Source of the DNA: Cordia subcordata
Taxonomy: Eukaryota > Streptophyta > Magnoliopsida > Boraginales > Cordiaceae
Direction of reading: 5' to 3'
Assembly: GCA_028554755.1 (NCBI GenBank)
Contig: JAPTOF010000010.1
Coordinates: 2,216,001-2,280,000, forward strand
Length of the DNA: 64,000 nucleotides
Positions 1 to 10,826 of this stretch are shown one piece after another. The notes under the pieces were generated by a model that saw only the letters and a program-made list of their open reading frames with translations, searched no databases and was not told the DNA's origin. Within the stretch, counting starts at the first letter, position 1, and every line of letters begins with the position of its first letter. A program made the translations under genes and the position numbers.

Positions 1-1195
1 TTAAGTTGCTTGAGTATTTGATCTCTGGTCTGTAGCTTTTCGTCCACAGCTTGATTTTTGGTTACTCCAGGAAGGTAATGAATGAGGGAAGGACGGATTC
101 TTTCATATAAGGCTTGAAAAGGACTCATCCCGCTGATCTATGATAGACGGTGTTGTACTAGTGCTCTGCCCATGGCAAGTACCGTACCCACTTCTTAGGT
201 GTATCAGCGGCAAAACATCTTAGGTAGAGCAGGCCCTTATTTAAGTTCTTCGTTTGCCCGTCATTTTGGGGATGGTATGCATTGCTCATGGCCAATGTAT
301 TACCCTAGATTTTAAAGATTTCTTTCCAGAAATTGTTGAGAAACAGGGGATCTCTATCACTGACTATGGACTTTGGCAACCCGTGAAGGTGAACGGTTTC
401 TTTGATAAAGACGTCGGCCAACTTGAAGCTAGTAATGGGTTGTGCCAAAGCAATGAAGTGCCTATATTTGAAGAGTCAATCAATAACCACCAAGATAATG
501 GTTTTGCCTTCGTCGTTGGGTAGTCTAGTGATGAAATCCAAGGCAATTTCTTCCATTTGGAATTGGTAAGGGTTGGAGTCACCCAGCATGATGCAATTGC
601 GACACCTTCATCTCCTGGCACACACAGCATTGTGATACATAGTCAGCGATGTCTTTCCTCATATTAGGCTAGAAAAAGCCGTCTGAAATCCTCTAGAATG
701 TGCGTAATGCACCTGCGTGGCCGTCTATCGTGGAGGCATGTAATTCTACCATTCGTTTCTCTCACAAGAGAGAGTTGGAAGCCAACATTATCTTGCCATT
801 CCTTAGTAGAATTCCCTCGCGAAATTCATAGATTCAACGACTCAAGATTGGCCTTCAACCACTGTTGTATGGCAATTAATTCTGGATGGGAGCTATTTTT
901 AGCCCATACTTCCTGAATGATCTCCAACTGTGGTTTGGACATCGCCATAAGACACACTGCCTCTACCCGTGACAAAGCGTCAGCTGTTCCATTGTCATAG
1001 CCTGGTTGATACACAATATCAAACGCATACCCAAGTAGCTTACAAAGCCAATTTTGCTGTTCTGACGTTTGGATAGTCCGGCTAGTGAGGTTCTTTAAAC
1101 TTCGCTAATCCGTTTTGATGGTGACCCTTCTGCCTAACAGATAATGTCTTTACCGCTATATTGCAGCTGAGATGGCGTACATTTCTCGGTTGTAA
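1..1195 (-). pseudogene. RNase H C-terminus and integrase remnant of the gypsy element
   Basis: The minus strand from about 1195 to 826 encodes the end of RNase H, with the typical phrase GTADALSRV near 970-1000 that leads into integrase. Below 826 the integrase core can be followed only by changing frame: a DRDPLF motif and a NDGQT motif are recognisable in separate frames. At the position where gypsy integrases carry the catalytic glutamate of the DD35E triad (DGQTE), this copy reads DGQTK. Several in-frame stops are present. The domain continues to the left edge, so the chromodomain or C-terminus and the LTR are outside the window. It is not expected to make a working protein. Confidence 0.75.
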
Positions 1196-1203
1196 GTGTA
1201 GGA

Positions 1204-2117
1204 CTAAGAAGCACCGACACTCCTCCAAGGCTGCGTATCGCGTATCTGACACGTGTTGGACACCGACACGCGCCGGACACGCTTAGACGCGTGTCCGACA
1301 CGTGTCCAAAATTTTTTTTTCAAAAAACATTTTTGGACACGCCCGGATACGTCCCGGACACGTTGCGACACGCTTCAAAAGCTTTGAACCCAAAAAGGGA
1401 AAAAAAAAAGAAAAAGAAAATTAGACTGCAACTTCCATTGTTGCTTGGTGAGATCTGCACTTGAAAGCGAAAAGGTAGTTCACTACATTCTCTTGATGGC
1501 AATGCTCAAACTTTGGCATTTGTTCTCTGCTGTCATTGTGATGTATGTGTGTGTGTATGTGTGACGGGAAAGAAGAAAGAAGAAAGGGTAGGTGGGTGGT
1601 CTTGCATTGTGTGTGCGTGTGTTCGTGTGACAGGAAAAGAGAAAGAAGAAGGGTAGGTGGGTTGGTGGTTGAGTGATGTGAAGAGTGAAAGAAAAAGGAT
1701 TAAGTAGGTTTTGATTTGATGTTTTAATTTTTTTATATTTTAAATTTTAAAATTATATTTAATTTATAAAATGATCTCAATTAAAATTTAAAATAGTATT
1801 TTAGTCACATAATAAATATAATAACCTAATCACATATTAATTATTTATTATATATTTTTATTTTATTATTATTTTTTTCATATTACATAACTAGTTATGT
1901 ATTAAATATTACATAACATATTAAATTAGATATTTAGTCTTGTTTATTCTATTTTATTACGACAAAAATTAATATTTATGTGCAATATGTATAAATTTAA
2001 ATATAATTTATTTAACGTATCCCGTACGTGTCGTATCCTAGTTTTTTAGAAAAGAACGTGTCCACGTATCGCATCGTGTCGTATCACGTGTCCACGTATC
2101 GTGTCCGTGCTTCCTAG
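1204..2117. mobile_element. Non-autonomous hAT-type DNA transposon nested in the gypsy element
   Basis: The 8-bp sequence GTGTAGGA occurs exactly at 1196-1203 and again at 2118-2125. Between the copies lies a 914-bp insert whose ends are inverted: CTAAGAAGCACCGACAC at the left and, on the opposite strand, CTAGGAAGCACGGACAC at the right (15 of 17 match). Next to both ends are clustered copies of a GACACG/CGTGTCC motif, as expected of subterminal transposase-binding repeats. An 8-bp duplication with short inverted repeats is the signature of the hAT superfamily. The middle is very AT-rich and contains no transposase. Removing the insert joins the RNase H coding on either side. Confidence 0.88.
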
Positions 2118-2125
2118 GTGTAGGA

Positions 2126-3190
2126 TGCTTGCATTTGGGAGTACAATTTCTGACTAAAGTAAGCCATCGGATTTCCTTTATGTTGAAGAATAGCCCCTAT
2201 GCCAACCCTGGAGCATCCATTTCTAGGACAAAAGGTTGAGTGAAATTAGGGAGTAAGAGTACAGGGGTTGCGTCATCAGATGTTTGAGTTGTTCGAAGGC
2301 TCCTTGTGCCCTATCAGTCCACTGAAAAGAATTGGCTTTGAGTGGATTTGTGAGAGGGCTCGCAATTTGTGAATAATTTTGAATAAATCGGCGGTACTAA
2401 CCAGTCAAGCCTAGAAATCCCTGCAGACTTTTCAAAGTTATTTGCGCTGGCCACTGCACCATCGCTTTTATTTTTTCTGGATCCACAGCTAGGCCATCTT
2501 GAGTGACAATGTGGCCTAGATATTGAACCTACAATTCCCCAAATACGCATTTTCTGCGTTTAGCCACCAGTTGTTGTTGCAAGGTATCTAGGACCAATCT
2601 GAGACGCTCTAAGTGACTGGCCCAGTCTGAGCTATATAGCAGAATATCGTCGAAGTACACCAAGACGAATCTTCGCAAGAACGGTTTGAATATCTTATTC
2701 ATGGTGACCTGGAATATGGAGGGGGCGTTGGTGACTCCAAAGGGCATCATAAGGTACTCATAATGCCCTTCATGAGTTTGAAATGCCGTTTTATGGACAT
2801 CCTTCTCCTTTACGCGAATTTGATGATACCCTGCAAGTAAGCCCAATTTGGAAAAAAATTTTGCACCATATAATTTGTCAAAAAGCTCTTCAGTAGTTGC
2901 AATAGGAAATCGATCCTTCACTGTCACTACATTTAGATCATGGTAGTTCATGCAAAACCTCCAACTACGATCCTTCTTCTTTACTAGCAATACCGGGGAG
3001 GAGTATGGACTGGCACTGGGTCTAATTATGCCCTCAGCTAGCATTTCCCTAACTAACTTCTCAATTTCCTACTTCTAGAAGTAAGGATAGCGATATGGAC
3101 GAACGTTGACTGGTGGGGCTCTCGGTTGAAGTGGAATCGCATGATCTTGGGGCCTATTTGGCGGAAGGCCTTGGGTTTATTAAATACAGA
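2126..3190 (-). pseudogene. Reverse transcriptase and start of RNase H, gypsy element
   Basis: The minus-strand frame 3044-2529 (171 residues) encodes the RT palm: [20 protein letters not shown] at the start, then the MNYHDLN region, the [12 protein letters not shown] motif and the YFDDILLYS active-site box. The first catalytic aspartate (motif A, normally in a FSKLDL context) is glycine here: the sequence reads [13 protein letters not shown]. The frame breaks at about 2528 by a stop, and the connection domain (VDPEKIKAMV, FLGLTG) carries further stops before the hAT insertion. The loss of a metal-binding aspartate plus the stops mean no active enzyme. Confidence 0.85.
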
Positions 3191-3764
3191 TTGATATTGA
3201 TGCAATAGAGCGCTCAGGTCAGGGGATTATCCTGGCAATATTGGTTTTTCAGAAGTGAGCACCATGAAACTGAAAAACTCCGCCACCTCCTGGATAGTGG
3301 ATAGTCTTTTAAATGCCTTTAATTGCATGGTCTCTGTTTGTGGAAGAGCTTCACCTTGTAGGGTAATCTGTTGGCCTTGACTTTCATAGCCCAAGGTCTA
3401 AGTTGCGTGCTTCGTCTGGATGGTGCCAAAGGTGTTTAACCACAAAATGCCCAACACCACATCTGATCCATTTAGGGGTAATACGTGGAAACTCCAATCG
3501 GATAGGGCGGGATAAGAAGGGGATGCCATTGGAGGAATTGGGAGTCAACGCCGATGGGGTGGTTAAAAGCGGTGGTGGTGTGTGGATGAGTTGTGTAATT
3601 TTGCCGTCGAGAGTGGTGAACTGCAAGGCCAATTGCTCCATCAATTTCTGCTGGTTAGTGATCGCCGATTGAAGAGAATCTAAGATCTGGGCATGTTGTC
3701 GCTGTGTCACGGTGAGGTTGTTCAAGCAAGCACTGTCTGCCATCGTCTGGAATGAAAGCACCAA
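3191..3764 (-). pseudogene. Gag N-terminus fused by deletion to protease C-terminus
   Basis: The frame 3764-3384 begins with a gag-like N-terminus rich in Q, L and T, with a short helical stretch and the phrase RPIRLEFPRI that normally precedes the gag capsid region. Directly after it, at about 3480-3490, the sequence jumps to the end of an aspartic protease: in the neighbouring frame it reads NGSDVVLGILWLNTFGTIQT, followed by the spacer to RT. The capsid, the zinc knuckle and the protease active site are absent. A single internal deletion accompanied by a frame change explains this. Confidence 0.7.
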
Positions 3765-4239
3765 TGTGATAGCACACTCACAAGGATACGAACAAACGAA
3801 AGGAGATTGTATTTAAATGAAGGGAAGGGAAATATAAAATTGAGAGTTCAGCTTTTCGAGCAAGGTGGGGCTCCTAAAGAACGAGAACTGTTTACAACTT
3901 TTTCTATGAATTTGCTCGCTATATCTCTCAGCTATATATGAGCTCAAGCCTCACACCAACTTTGTGATTATTCTATAACGAACTCCTTGAGGTAGCATGG
4001 TTGTTGCTTCTCCCGCTTGCTCCTCCTTAACTGAATAGGTTCATGCACATTTTGCTTTTCTGATTCACCACTTTGTTGTGGTCCTCGTTGGCCACGTCAT
4101 CCTCCCTCTTCTGCCGACGTGTATCTGGTTTCATCACACTTATCTTTTCCCTCACTCTGTACCTCCTTAGACGTCCTGCCCTAGAACCCCCATTTCTCTC
4201 CACCTTCACCTAACCAGTGAAACCAATTTAAGATGGTCA

Positions 4240-5192
4240 TCTGTTGGCAGTTGATATATCTCCATGACCCAGAAGTCAATTATTTGATTTCAAGATGAGA
4301 TGGAGGACCAGGAGACAACAGAGTTCTGTTACACTTATCTTGACTTCTCTAGTTCCTTGGGGGAAATAGTACTTACTTTCTGGTCATAAGGAAAGGCTTG
4401 GGTCATAGTAATTTGTAATAGTTCTGATTTTAGAGCTTCATCTCTTTGGGACGTTAGTGGTCAAGGCCAGTCTTATTCCATTCAAGGTGGGTTACTGTGC
4501 GCAAGCATGTGTAGGTAGGTTAAGGGGGACTTATTGGATGCATTACTAATAAACTACATTGGCACTTGAAATATAACAAGAACTATGCTACACTTCATAG
4601 CACTAATAAAAAGCATTAGAACAATATGCTTTTCTGCCATCTGTTTTAGTCCCCTTGGTCGATTTTATATTAATGGATCTGGTCACAATCTTCGTGAGAT
4701 TGCTGTTATGTGCAGATCAAGAAGTCATAGCACAGATATATAGGGCCTTCCATAGACATAAATTCTAATTGACTTGTGATTGTCTCCAACGATAGAAGGA
4801 AACATGTGTCTTCTCCACGTGTTATACATAACTGCATCATATGCTTTTTGCCATGCCATGAGTGTCACTGTTATCAATTGCACATTGGTAACCCTTAAGT
4901 CTGGTGGATAAGCCTGATAATTCTGTTCAATATTTGGTCAATGTGGAAGAGCAATCACCTAGATGTATATCATACTATTCAACTGAATCTGCCGCTTTGG
5001 ATGTTTTCATTATAACCATGTGATTTTCATTTAACTGTGGGCTGATAACTTATATTTTGTATTTCCTTGTATGTTCATTGGAAGAGTAGGATTATTTATC
5101 TCTTTCTAAACTTTGGGAGATATGTCCATTTTAGCTTTTTGTATGATCAGCTTTTGATTGCTAACAAGTCTCACAACCCAATTGTGTACCAG
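4240..5192 (+). other. Non-coding stretch, probably intron 1 of the alpha/beta-hydrolase gene
   Basis: No exon of the hydrolase or of any other recognisable gene was found here. The stretch ends in an acceptor (ACCAG at 5188-5192) that opens exon 2. Because exon 1 of the hydrolase is missing, this stretch and the gypsy element to its left may be parts of a long first intron. Confidence 0.45.
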
Positions 5193-8100
5193 TGGATGTA
5201 GAGCTGATGCTAGTGAAGCTGCTATCATATTGTTACCATTGAACATAACTGTTTTCACCCTTGATTTCTCTGGATCTGGACTCTCCGGAGGAGAACATGT
5301 CAGCCTTGGATGGCATGAAGTAAGTGCTTCAGTAACTTAATTTTTTTCAATTAATGCTTTGCACTACTCAGTGATAAGATTGTTTACGAAGTCCCCAGTG
5401 GCGCATATTGAAGAAATTTAGAGAGAGAAGCAGTTATGGGAAGCAAGGATCGAGCTTAAATCGATGAAGATTCAAGCTAGATTTAAGGAAAAAAAAATGG
5501 CGCCAAAGCCTTTAGGCTCTGATACTATGAAGAAACTTAGAGAGAAAAAGTATATTTTGAGAGAAAGATATTTTTCCATTTCATTCACTTCTCTGTTCTG
5601 GATACAAGCACATCTATTTATAGATGTTTGTTACACAGTTAGTTATTGTATGAAATATTCCTGACTGCCAGCTGTACAAAGCTAACTCAATGCTCCTAAC
5701 TGTACAGAGTCATGCACCTCATCTGCACATGTGCACTAGCACCTATATTCTATCACATATGAATAAAATTCTTTTCACTTCTTCCAAAAAAGAAAAAAAG
5801 ATTGTTTACGAGGTCTGCAAATTGACTATTGTCGTTAACTACTTATTTGGTTGACAATATTCCTCATTCCTCAAGTCAAGCATATGCCTTTCTGCTTGAT
5901 GAGTTAACCATTACCATCTGAGTTGTCACATGTTAACATGTCCTGTAATATGATCTATACCTTTGTTCTATACATCATTGTCTCTTAAATTAATCATCTT
6001 GATCCTTTTGAACTTACAAGGAAAATTAAGGAAGTGGAGTTAATTACTTAAGAAAGGATTCAAGGAAGAATGTCAGTGAGAAAACCATGTTGTTAATGGT
6101 TATTGGTTGCCACGTGTGTAAAATACTGCAATGAACATGACAGAGCAAGGCCTGGAAGGCATAGGAGCATTGGTGGTGGTGTTAGTCTCTTATGAAACAT
6201 GTTCATGGTAAAGTTGGTGACAAGACATTTTATGCAACACTAGCTAAACATTGTAGGATTTACTCCATTTCTTACTGTTTGAATTACTGGAATTTAATGG
6301 TAACCTTGTTTTCAGGTAGATGTTTCAGTAAATATAAAATTAACCTTGTTTAGGGTTTTGGAAGTGTTCTTATACCTAAATTCACGAAAGCTTTCACTCT
6401 CTCCTGGCTATGTAAAATATATATTCAATATGCCAAACTCTACTTGTTGGTATATGCTGCTGTTTGTTGGCAGAGTACTGAAGATTTCTGATTTATTTTT
6501 GCAGAAGGATGATCTGAAAGCTGTAGTCGATCACTTACGGGATGATGGGAATGTTTCTTTAATTGGCTTGTGGGGCCGTTCAATGGGTGCTGTTACAAGG
6601 TTTTCTTTCATTTTCCTGCATGTCCGTTTTTATGGCAATGAATGGGATCAAAAGACATGACACCTTGCTCCAAAAATGGCCAAAATGCCTAACATGCCCT
6701 TGCCATCCCTAGGTGACATAGTAAATGTGACCTCATCACAATAAATGTGACCTTTGTCTTGACCTACTAAGCAAATAACCAAAATGCCTCTTTATTCAGT
6801 TCTAGTCTTATCAAGTTGTATCCTGAATTCCTTATTTTTCTGTGATTTACCAAATAATTTGAATTTTTATTTATTAAGAGAAATGTTTTAGACTTTTTTC
6901 TTGACTACAAAAACTATTGGATAGCCACTTTGTCTTTTATGATAACCTATCCCTGAGAATTGTTTTGCTGCTTCCTTCAGTTTATTGTATGGAGCTGAAG
7001 ATCCTTCGATCGCGGGAATGGTTCTGGACAGTCCCTTCTCTGATTTGGTTGACTTAATGATGGAACTTGTCGATACCTATAAAATAAGGCTGCCGAAATT
7101 CACTGTAAGTTGATATATTTTCTTGCATTCTGCGACAGCACACATACTGTCTTTTGATCTTAGAATAGACCATTATCCCTTTTTTTATAAGTGCTTACTT
7201 TGCATTGGCGTGATGAATGGCTATTACTGACCATCTTGTATCTAAATTTTAGGTTAAGTTTGCTATCCAATACATGCGCAGAGCTATCCTGAAAAAGGCA
7301 AAATTTGACATAACAGACCTGAATACAATCAAGGTATTGCCATTGGATGGTCATTTCTGTCTATGGTTTGCTTGTAATGAAGAGTGTTTCTTTTTAAGGA
7401 AAGCATAAATTTTTGTAGTTCTTTTTTATCAGTAAAGCATAATGTTTTTCCATTAATTTTGTTTATAACATAAGATAACTCGGGGTTTAGGGGTATATCA
7501 AATGGTTGACATTTCCTTCCCGGAGTGGCGAGTTGGGCTCGAATCTCATTAGAGACAGGCGTTGGGTTGGGGTTGGGGGGTGTTAAAAAAAAAGGATAAC
7601 TCTCTTATAATTTGTAAAGCTAAAATGTCGATGTTCTTCTCTAATTTTTTGTATGATGTTCATCCTAGTCATTTTTAATCCTCTTCACATGCTCACATTT
7701 AACTTAAAACCTACTTTTAAGATATCCTGAGAAGAAGTAACTATGCCATTTGGTTTGTTCACATTTGGTTTGTTTAGCCATTTGCTTTTGTATGTTAAGA
7801 TACGAAATGTATAGTCTTAAATGATATAGACAAGACTGTCTCCGTTATGTGATCTTGTCATAGTCAGAGTACTTTTGTTCAAATATGAGATGTTTTAACC
7901 ATTTTCGACCATTAATTTAACTTCTTGAATCATGTGGGCTTAGTTATATATTAAGGTAAAGTTGATGAAGAGACATGTTAGGATCACTAGTTAACGATTT
8001 ATACATTTGTGTTATAGAATCATAATTGATACTGAGCATATCTACTTTACATAAAATATATTTCATGCAGTTCTATATGCATAGCAATTACTCTGGATAC

Positions 8101-9432
8101 TTGGCTGATGATGTTCTTGATGTTTTAATCATAATTAGTGATTCTACACCATTTTTACAGGTCGCAAAATCTTGCTTTGTTCCTGCATTATTTGGTCATG
8201 CTGCAGATGATGATTTCATACTACCTCATCATTCTGATCGCATATTTGATGCTTATGCGGTAACTCACTCTCTAGAATTGCTGCAATATAAAGTTCTTTT
8301 ATCCAATTATGCATTGAAGCATTTCCTTCGTATGATCTTCCTTCTTACCATTTTCCCTTGCAATTCCATGCCTTGTGTAAAGCCTGCATTTTTCCTTCTG
8401 ACCTGTAGTTTGGTAATATGCATTATTGATGTTACAAAAGGACATTGTAGTAATTGTGTTGGTGGCAGCTAGCAGCAATTTCGTGTTTCCTTGGTTGAAA
8501 ACGGATTTGGGGCTCTTATATTGGATCCAACCATACTACTTTTCTTATGATGCTATAGTGAAGAACTAGTGAAAGAATTGCTTTGGTTGGAAGAGGAAAG
8601 ATACTTATTTGTGAAGGAAAAGATGTCTTACCTTATTAACGTTAGCATATTGGTGGTTCTATTGATTTCTTGACCATTTATTTATAATTTACTCACAATT
8701 TGAACAGGGGGACAAGAATATCATCAAATTTGAGGGTGATCACAACTCTCCCCGCCCACAGTTCTATTTTGATTCCATAAGTATTTTCTTCAACAATGTT
8801 TTACAGCCTCCAATGGATGAAGTTGGGGATACATTTTTCGACTTGTCACATGAATATATTGGCAAGGTAAATTACATGACCGATTTGCTTCTCTCATTGG
8901 CAACATGCTAAACTCCAATTGGTTATAAATATTATAAGTGATTGCATGACTTGCAGGGTAGATGGAATTCTGTACATGAAATGAGAGATTCAGATGATCT
9001 TTTAACTGCACCTTCAGGTAACTTTATTTTTCTAACTTCGAAGAAGTACTTGATAGTACTTCAATGTTAAATATATTTTTAATGTCTTACTGGTGTCAGA
9101 TCCGGCGGCAAATAGTACAGAAAATGCCATTGAACAGCTTCGCTCTAGAAGACCTATGAGTCGGATAGAGGTAAACTTTTTGTTGCTTTATTATCTGTTA
9201 TATTAATATTTGACCTAGTGTTGTAGTCTGACAGTTTCCTTTATTTCTTTTATATAATTTCCTTTGAGCATCACGATACTGAACAATGTTGTCTTGCTGA
9301 CTCCGTGCAGGTGCCATCAGATATTTCATCCAAGGATAAACAAGAATCTCAGGTAATCTCACAATTTATGCCCAAAAGAGGGAGCACGTGCATATTTCTG
9401 TGTGCAACTTCTCCCTAATAGAGGACTCTCTT

Positions 9433-9466
<34 letters not shown>

Positions 9467-10826
9467 TCATTCTCATCCTTATTTCCCCATCTTTTTCTCA
9501 CCTCCTCTCTCTTTCTCTGACAAGAAATACCACTTGTACCCTCTCTTTCTTCGGATTGATAGTCTTTCTTATTCTCCCTGCTCCACTAGTAGTCACCATT
9601 TGAATTTGAATCCTTACTAAAGGACCAAATTGTTCGTCAAAGAAAGGTTTTTCTTTGTCATCATCGTCTTATAGTTCTAAACATGATATTTCTTTGCATA
9701 AGTAAGCAAAGGTTTAGTATTGTTCTTACAAGCTGAATCTTTCACCTCTGATCAAGTGATGATAGAAGAAAGAACAAAATATGCTTTATTTAGTGCTATA
9801 TAGATTCCAGAAAAGGTAAAAATCTTGTTTCATAACATTCTTCGTCTCCTCTTTGCTTGCACATAGTATTGAACTATTATTTAACAAAAATTGCTATTAG
9901 TTTGAACTTGCAAATTTTCAGAGGAAAAAATCTTACTCTGGCCTCTGCAAGTGTGAAGTCTTGTTCAACTGAAGTATGTTCTCTACAGGATGATGATACT
10001 GGGACCGATTCGGTTGCATCATCTTCTAACATGATCAGCTTTGAGCTTTCGAATGGTAACCCATATGGCCCTCATGTACCTGCATCAATAGAAGATGACG
10101 AGTATGTGGAATACGCTCTGGATGACCTGGGAGATTTTCCAAGTAATGTGGAAGAAGAAGAAAGGGTTGGTCAATAAGTTGCTCTTTCTGCTGCATGGAT
10201 CTGTATCTTTCATATTGTGAGATTTATAAATAATCTTTTTAGTATCTTATGTTCTGACTTATGGTTTGCCAAAATCTCAGATGTTTATGGAAGCCATAAT
10301 TGAGTCATTAAAGGACTTGGAGGTGAAAAAGCCTCATGTTGAGGATTCCCCAGTGAAGGTTGAGGGTGGATCGTTTGAACCATCAGCTAAGGTTGAGGGT
10401 GGATCGTTTGAACCGTCAGCTAAGGTTGAGGGTGGATCGTTTGAACCGTCAGCTAAGGTTGAGGGTGGATCGTTTGAACCATCAGCTAAGGATGAGAAGA
10501 AGGATTCATCTCTTACAACTGGGTGCTCGCCATCAAAGAGGGAATCTACTATGCCTACAAGTACTATTGGAGATTCTTCGGCAACAGAACTCTCATTTCC
10601 TGATACAAGCAAATCATCGGGACCACCAGTTACTGTCACTTCTCTCAAAGAAGCAGAAAAAAGTGTGGCTTCTTCATGTGATACTTCGGCCACTCGTAGT
10701 TCATCTAATCCCGACACAGTTGATCAGAAGACAAAAGCCACCATAACAGTTGAGAAGAACCCAACAAGCAATATCATGGATGGTTTACTTCGTCGTTGGG
10801 ATCTTAACTTCTTTCGGAATAGATGA
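5193..10826 (+). CDS. Alpha/beta-hydrolase superfamily protein (At3g23540/At4g14290 type), exon 1 outside window
   Basis: Likely a serine hydrolase of unknown substrate. Proposed exons: 5193-5319, 6505-6599, 6981-7104, 7253-7333, 8161-8259, 8708-8866, 8957-9017, 9100-9170, 9311-9352, 9989-10165, 10281-10826; phases agree at every junction. Exon 5193-5319 encodes GCRADASEAAI to FSGSGLSGGEHV, the oxyanion-side strand. Exon 6505-6599 has the nucleophile elbow GRSMG. The acid lies in FGHAADDDF and the histidine in EGDHNSPRP. The hydrolase fold ends near exon 8708-8866; after it comes an acidic, low-complexity tail. The tail has a ubiquitin-interacting-motif-like helix spanning the last intron, four 11-residue repeats and a terminal LLRRWDLNFFRNR. 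The family's first roughly 70 residues, ending in the HGN loop, are not encoded between the left edge and 5192. The acceptor at 9988 is chosen because an earlier AG at 9921 shifts frame. Confidence 0.85.
5376..5815. mobile_element. Retroposed LTR-like insertion flanked by 18-bp direct repeats, in a hydrolase intron
   Basis: AAGATTGTTTACGAAGTC at 5376-5393 is repeated with one change at 5798-5815. The 404-bp insert between them ends in an A-rich tail (5785-5797). Inside, GCTCTGATACTA (5516-5527) is close to the complement of the initiator-methionine tRNA primer site of LTR elements. Directly after it, 5528-5786 starts TGAAGAA and ends TTCTTCCA, with a minus-strand TATA-like CTATAAATAGATG near 5611-5624, so it resembles a 259-bp LTR in minus orientation. 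A diverged copy of the TGAAGAAACTTAGAG end lies at 5408. The 18-bp repeats and A-tail instead suggest copying by LINE machinery; both readings remain open. Confidence 0.6.
7482..7592 (+). mobile_element. Short tRNA-derived SINE-like insertion
   Basis: The insert of about 110 bp has a 3' run of nine A residues and is flanked by near-identical 10-mers, AAGATAACTC (7472-7481) and AGGATAACTC (7593-7602). GGCTCGAATCT at 7536-7546 fits an RNA polymerase III B box (9 of 11), and a weak A-box-like TATCAAATGG lies upstream at about 7495-7504. The G-rich stretch before the A tail is common in plant SINEs. It lies in an intron of the hydrolase gene. Confidence 0.55.
9426..9467. repeat. Compound (CT)n(CA)n microsatellite
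   Basis: A run of CT dinucleotides passes directly into CA dinucleotides inside a hydrolase intron. Long open frames across it in two frames are low-complexity and not coding. Confidence 0.9.
10356..10487 (+). repeat. Four tandem 33-bp coding repeats (11 residues each)
   Basis: Four consecutive 33-bp units start at 10356, 10389, 10422 and 10455. Each encodes KVEGGSFEPSA, and the nucleotide differences between units are only at the CCA/CCG proline codon. The repeat lies in the last exon of the hydrolase, in its disordered tail, and a fifth degenerate start (AAGGATGAG) follows. Confidence 0.95.

Larger units (their letters stand above)
1..4240 (-). mobile_element. Degenerate Ty3/gypsy LTR retrotransposon, left part cut by window edge
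   Basis: Reading the minus strand from right to left gives, in order, a leader or LTR-like stretch (about 3765-4240), a gag N-terminus, the end of a protease, reverse transcriptase, RNase H and integrase, the Ty3/gypsy order. The TATA-like stretch at about 3936-3946 (minus strand) lies about 180 bases upstream of the gag start. The phrase TTGGTGCTTTCATT just before the gag ATG is, from memory, usual in plant gypsy leaders. The element is dead: stops and frameshifts occur in every domain, most of gag is deleted, and a DNA transposon sits in the RNase H region. The far LTR lies outside the window and the near LTR outer edge is not clear, so 4240 is approximate. Confidence 0.85.

Noticed and set aside
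9388..9620. Two overlapping frames rich in SLSLSL and HTHTH
   Set aside because: They translate the CT/CA microsatellite in a hydrolase intron.
9922..9988. Possible earlier acceptor and longer exon before the DDDTGTDS exon
   Set aside because: With the preceding exon ending in phase 0, starting at 9922 gives a stop after 16 codons; the open frame seen here is in another phase. The acceptor at 9988 keeps frame.
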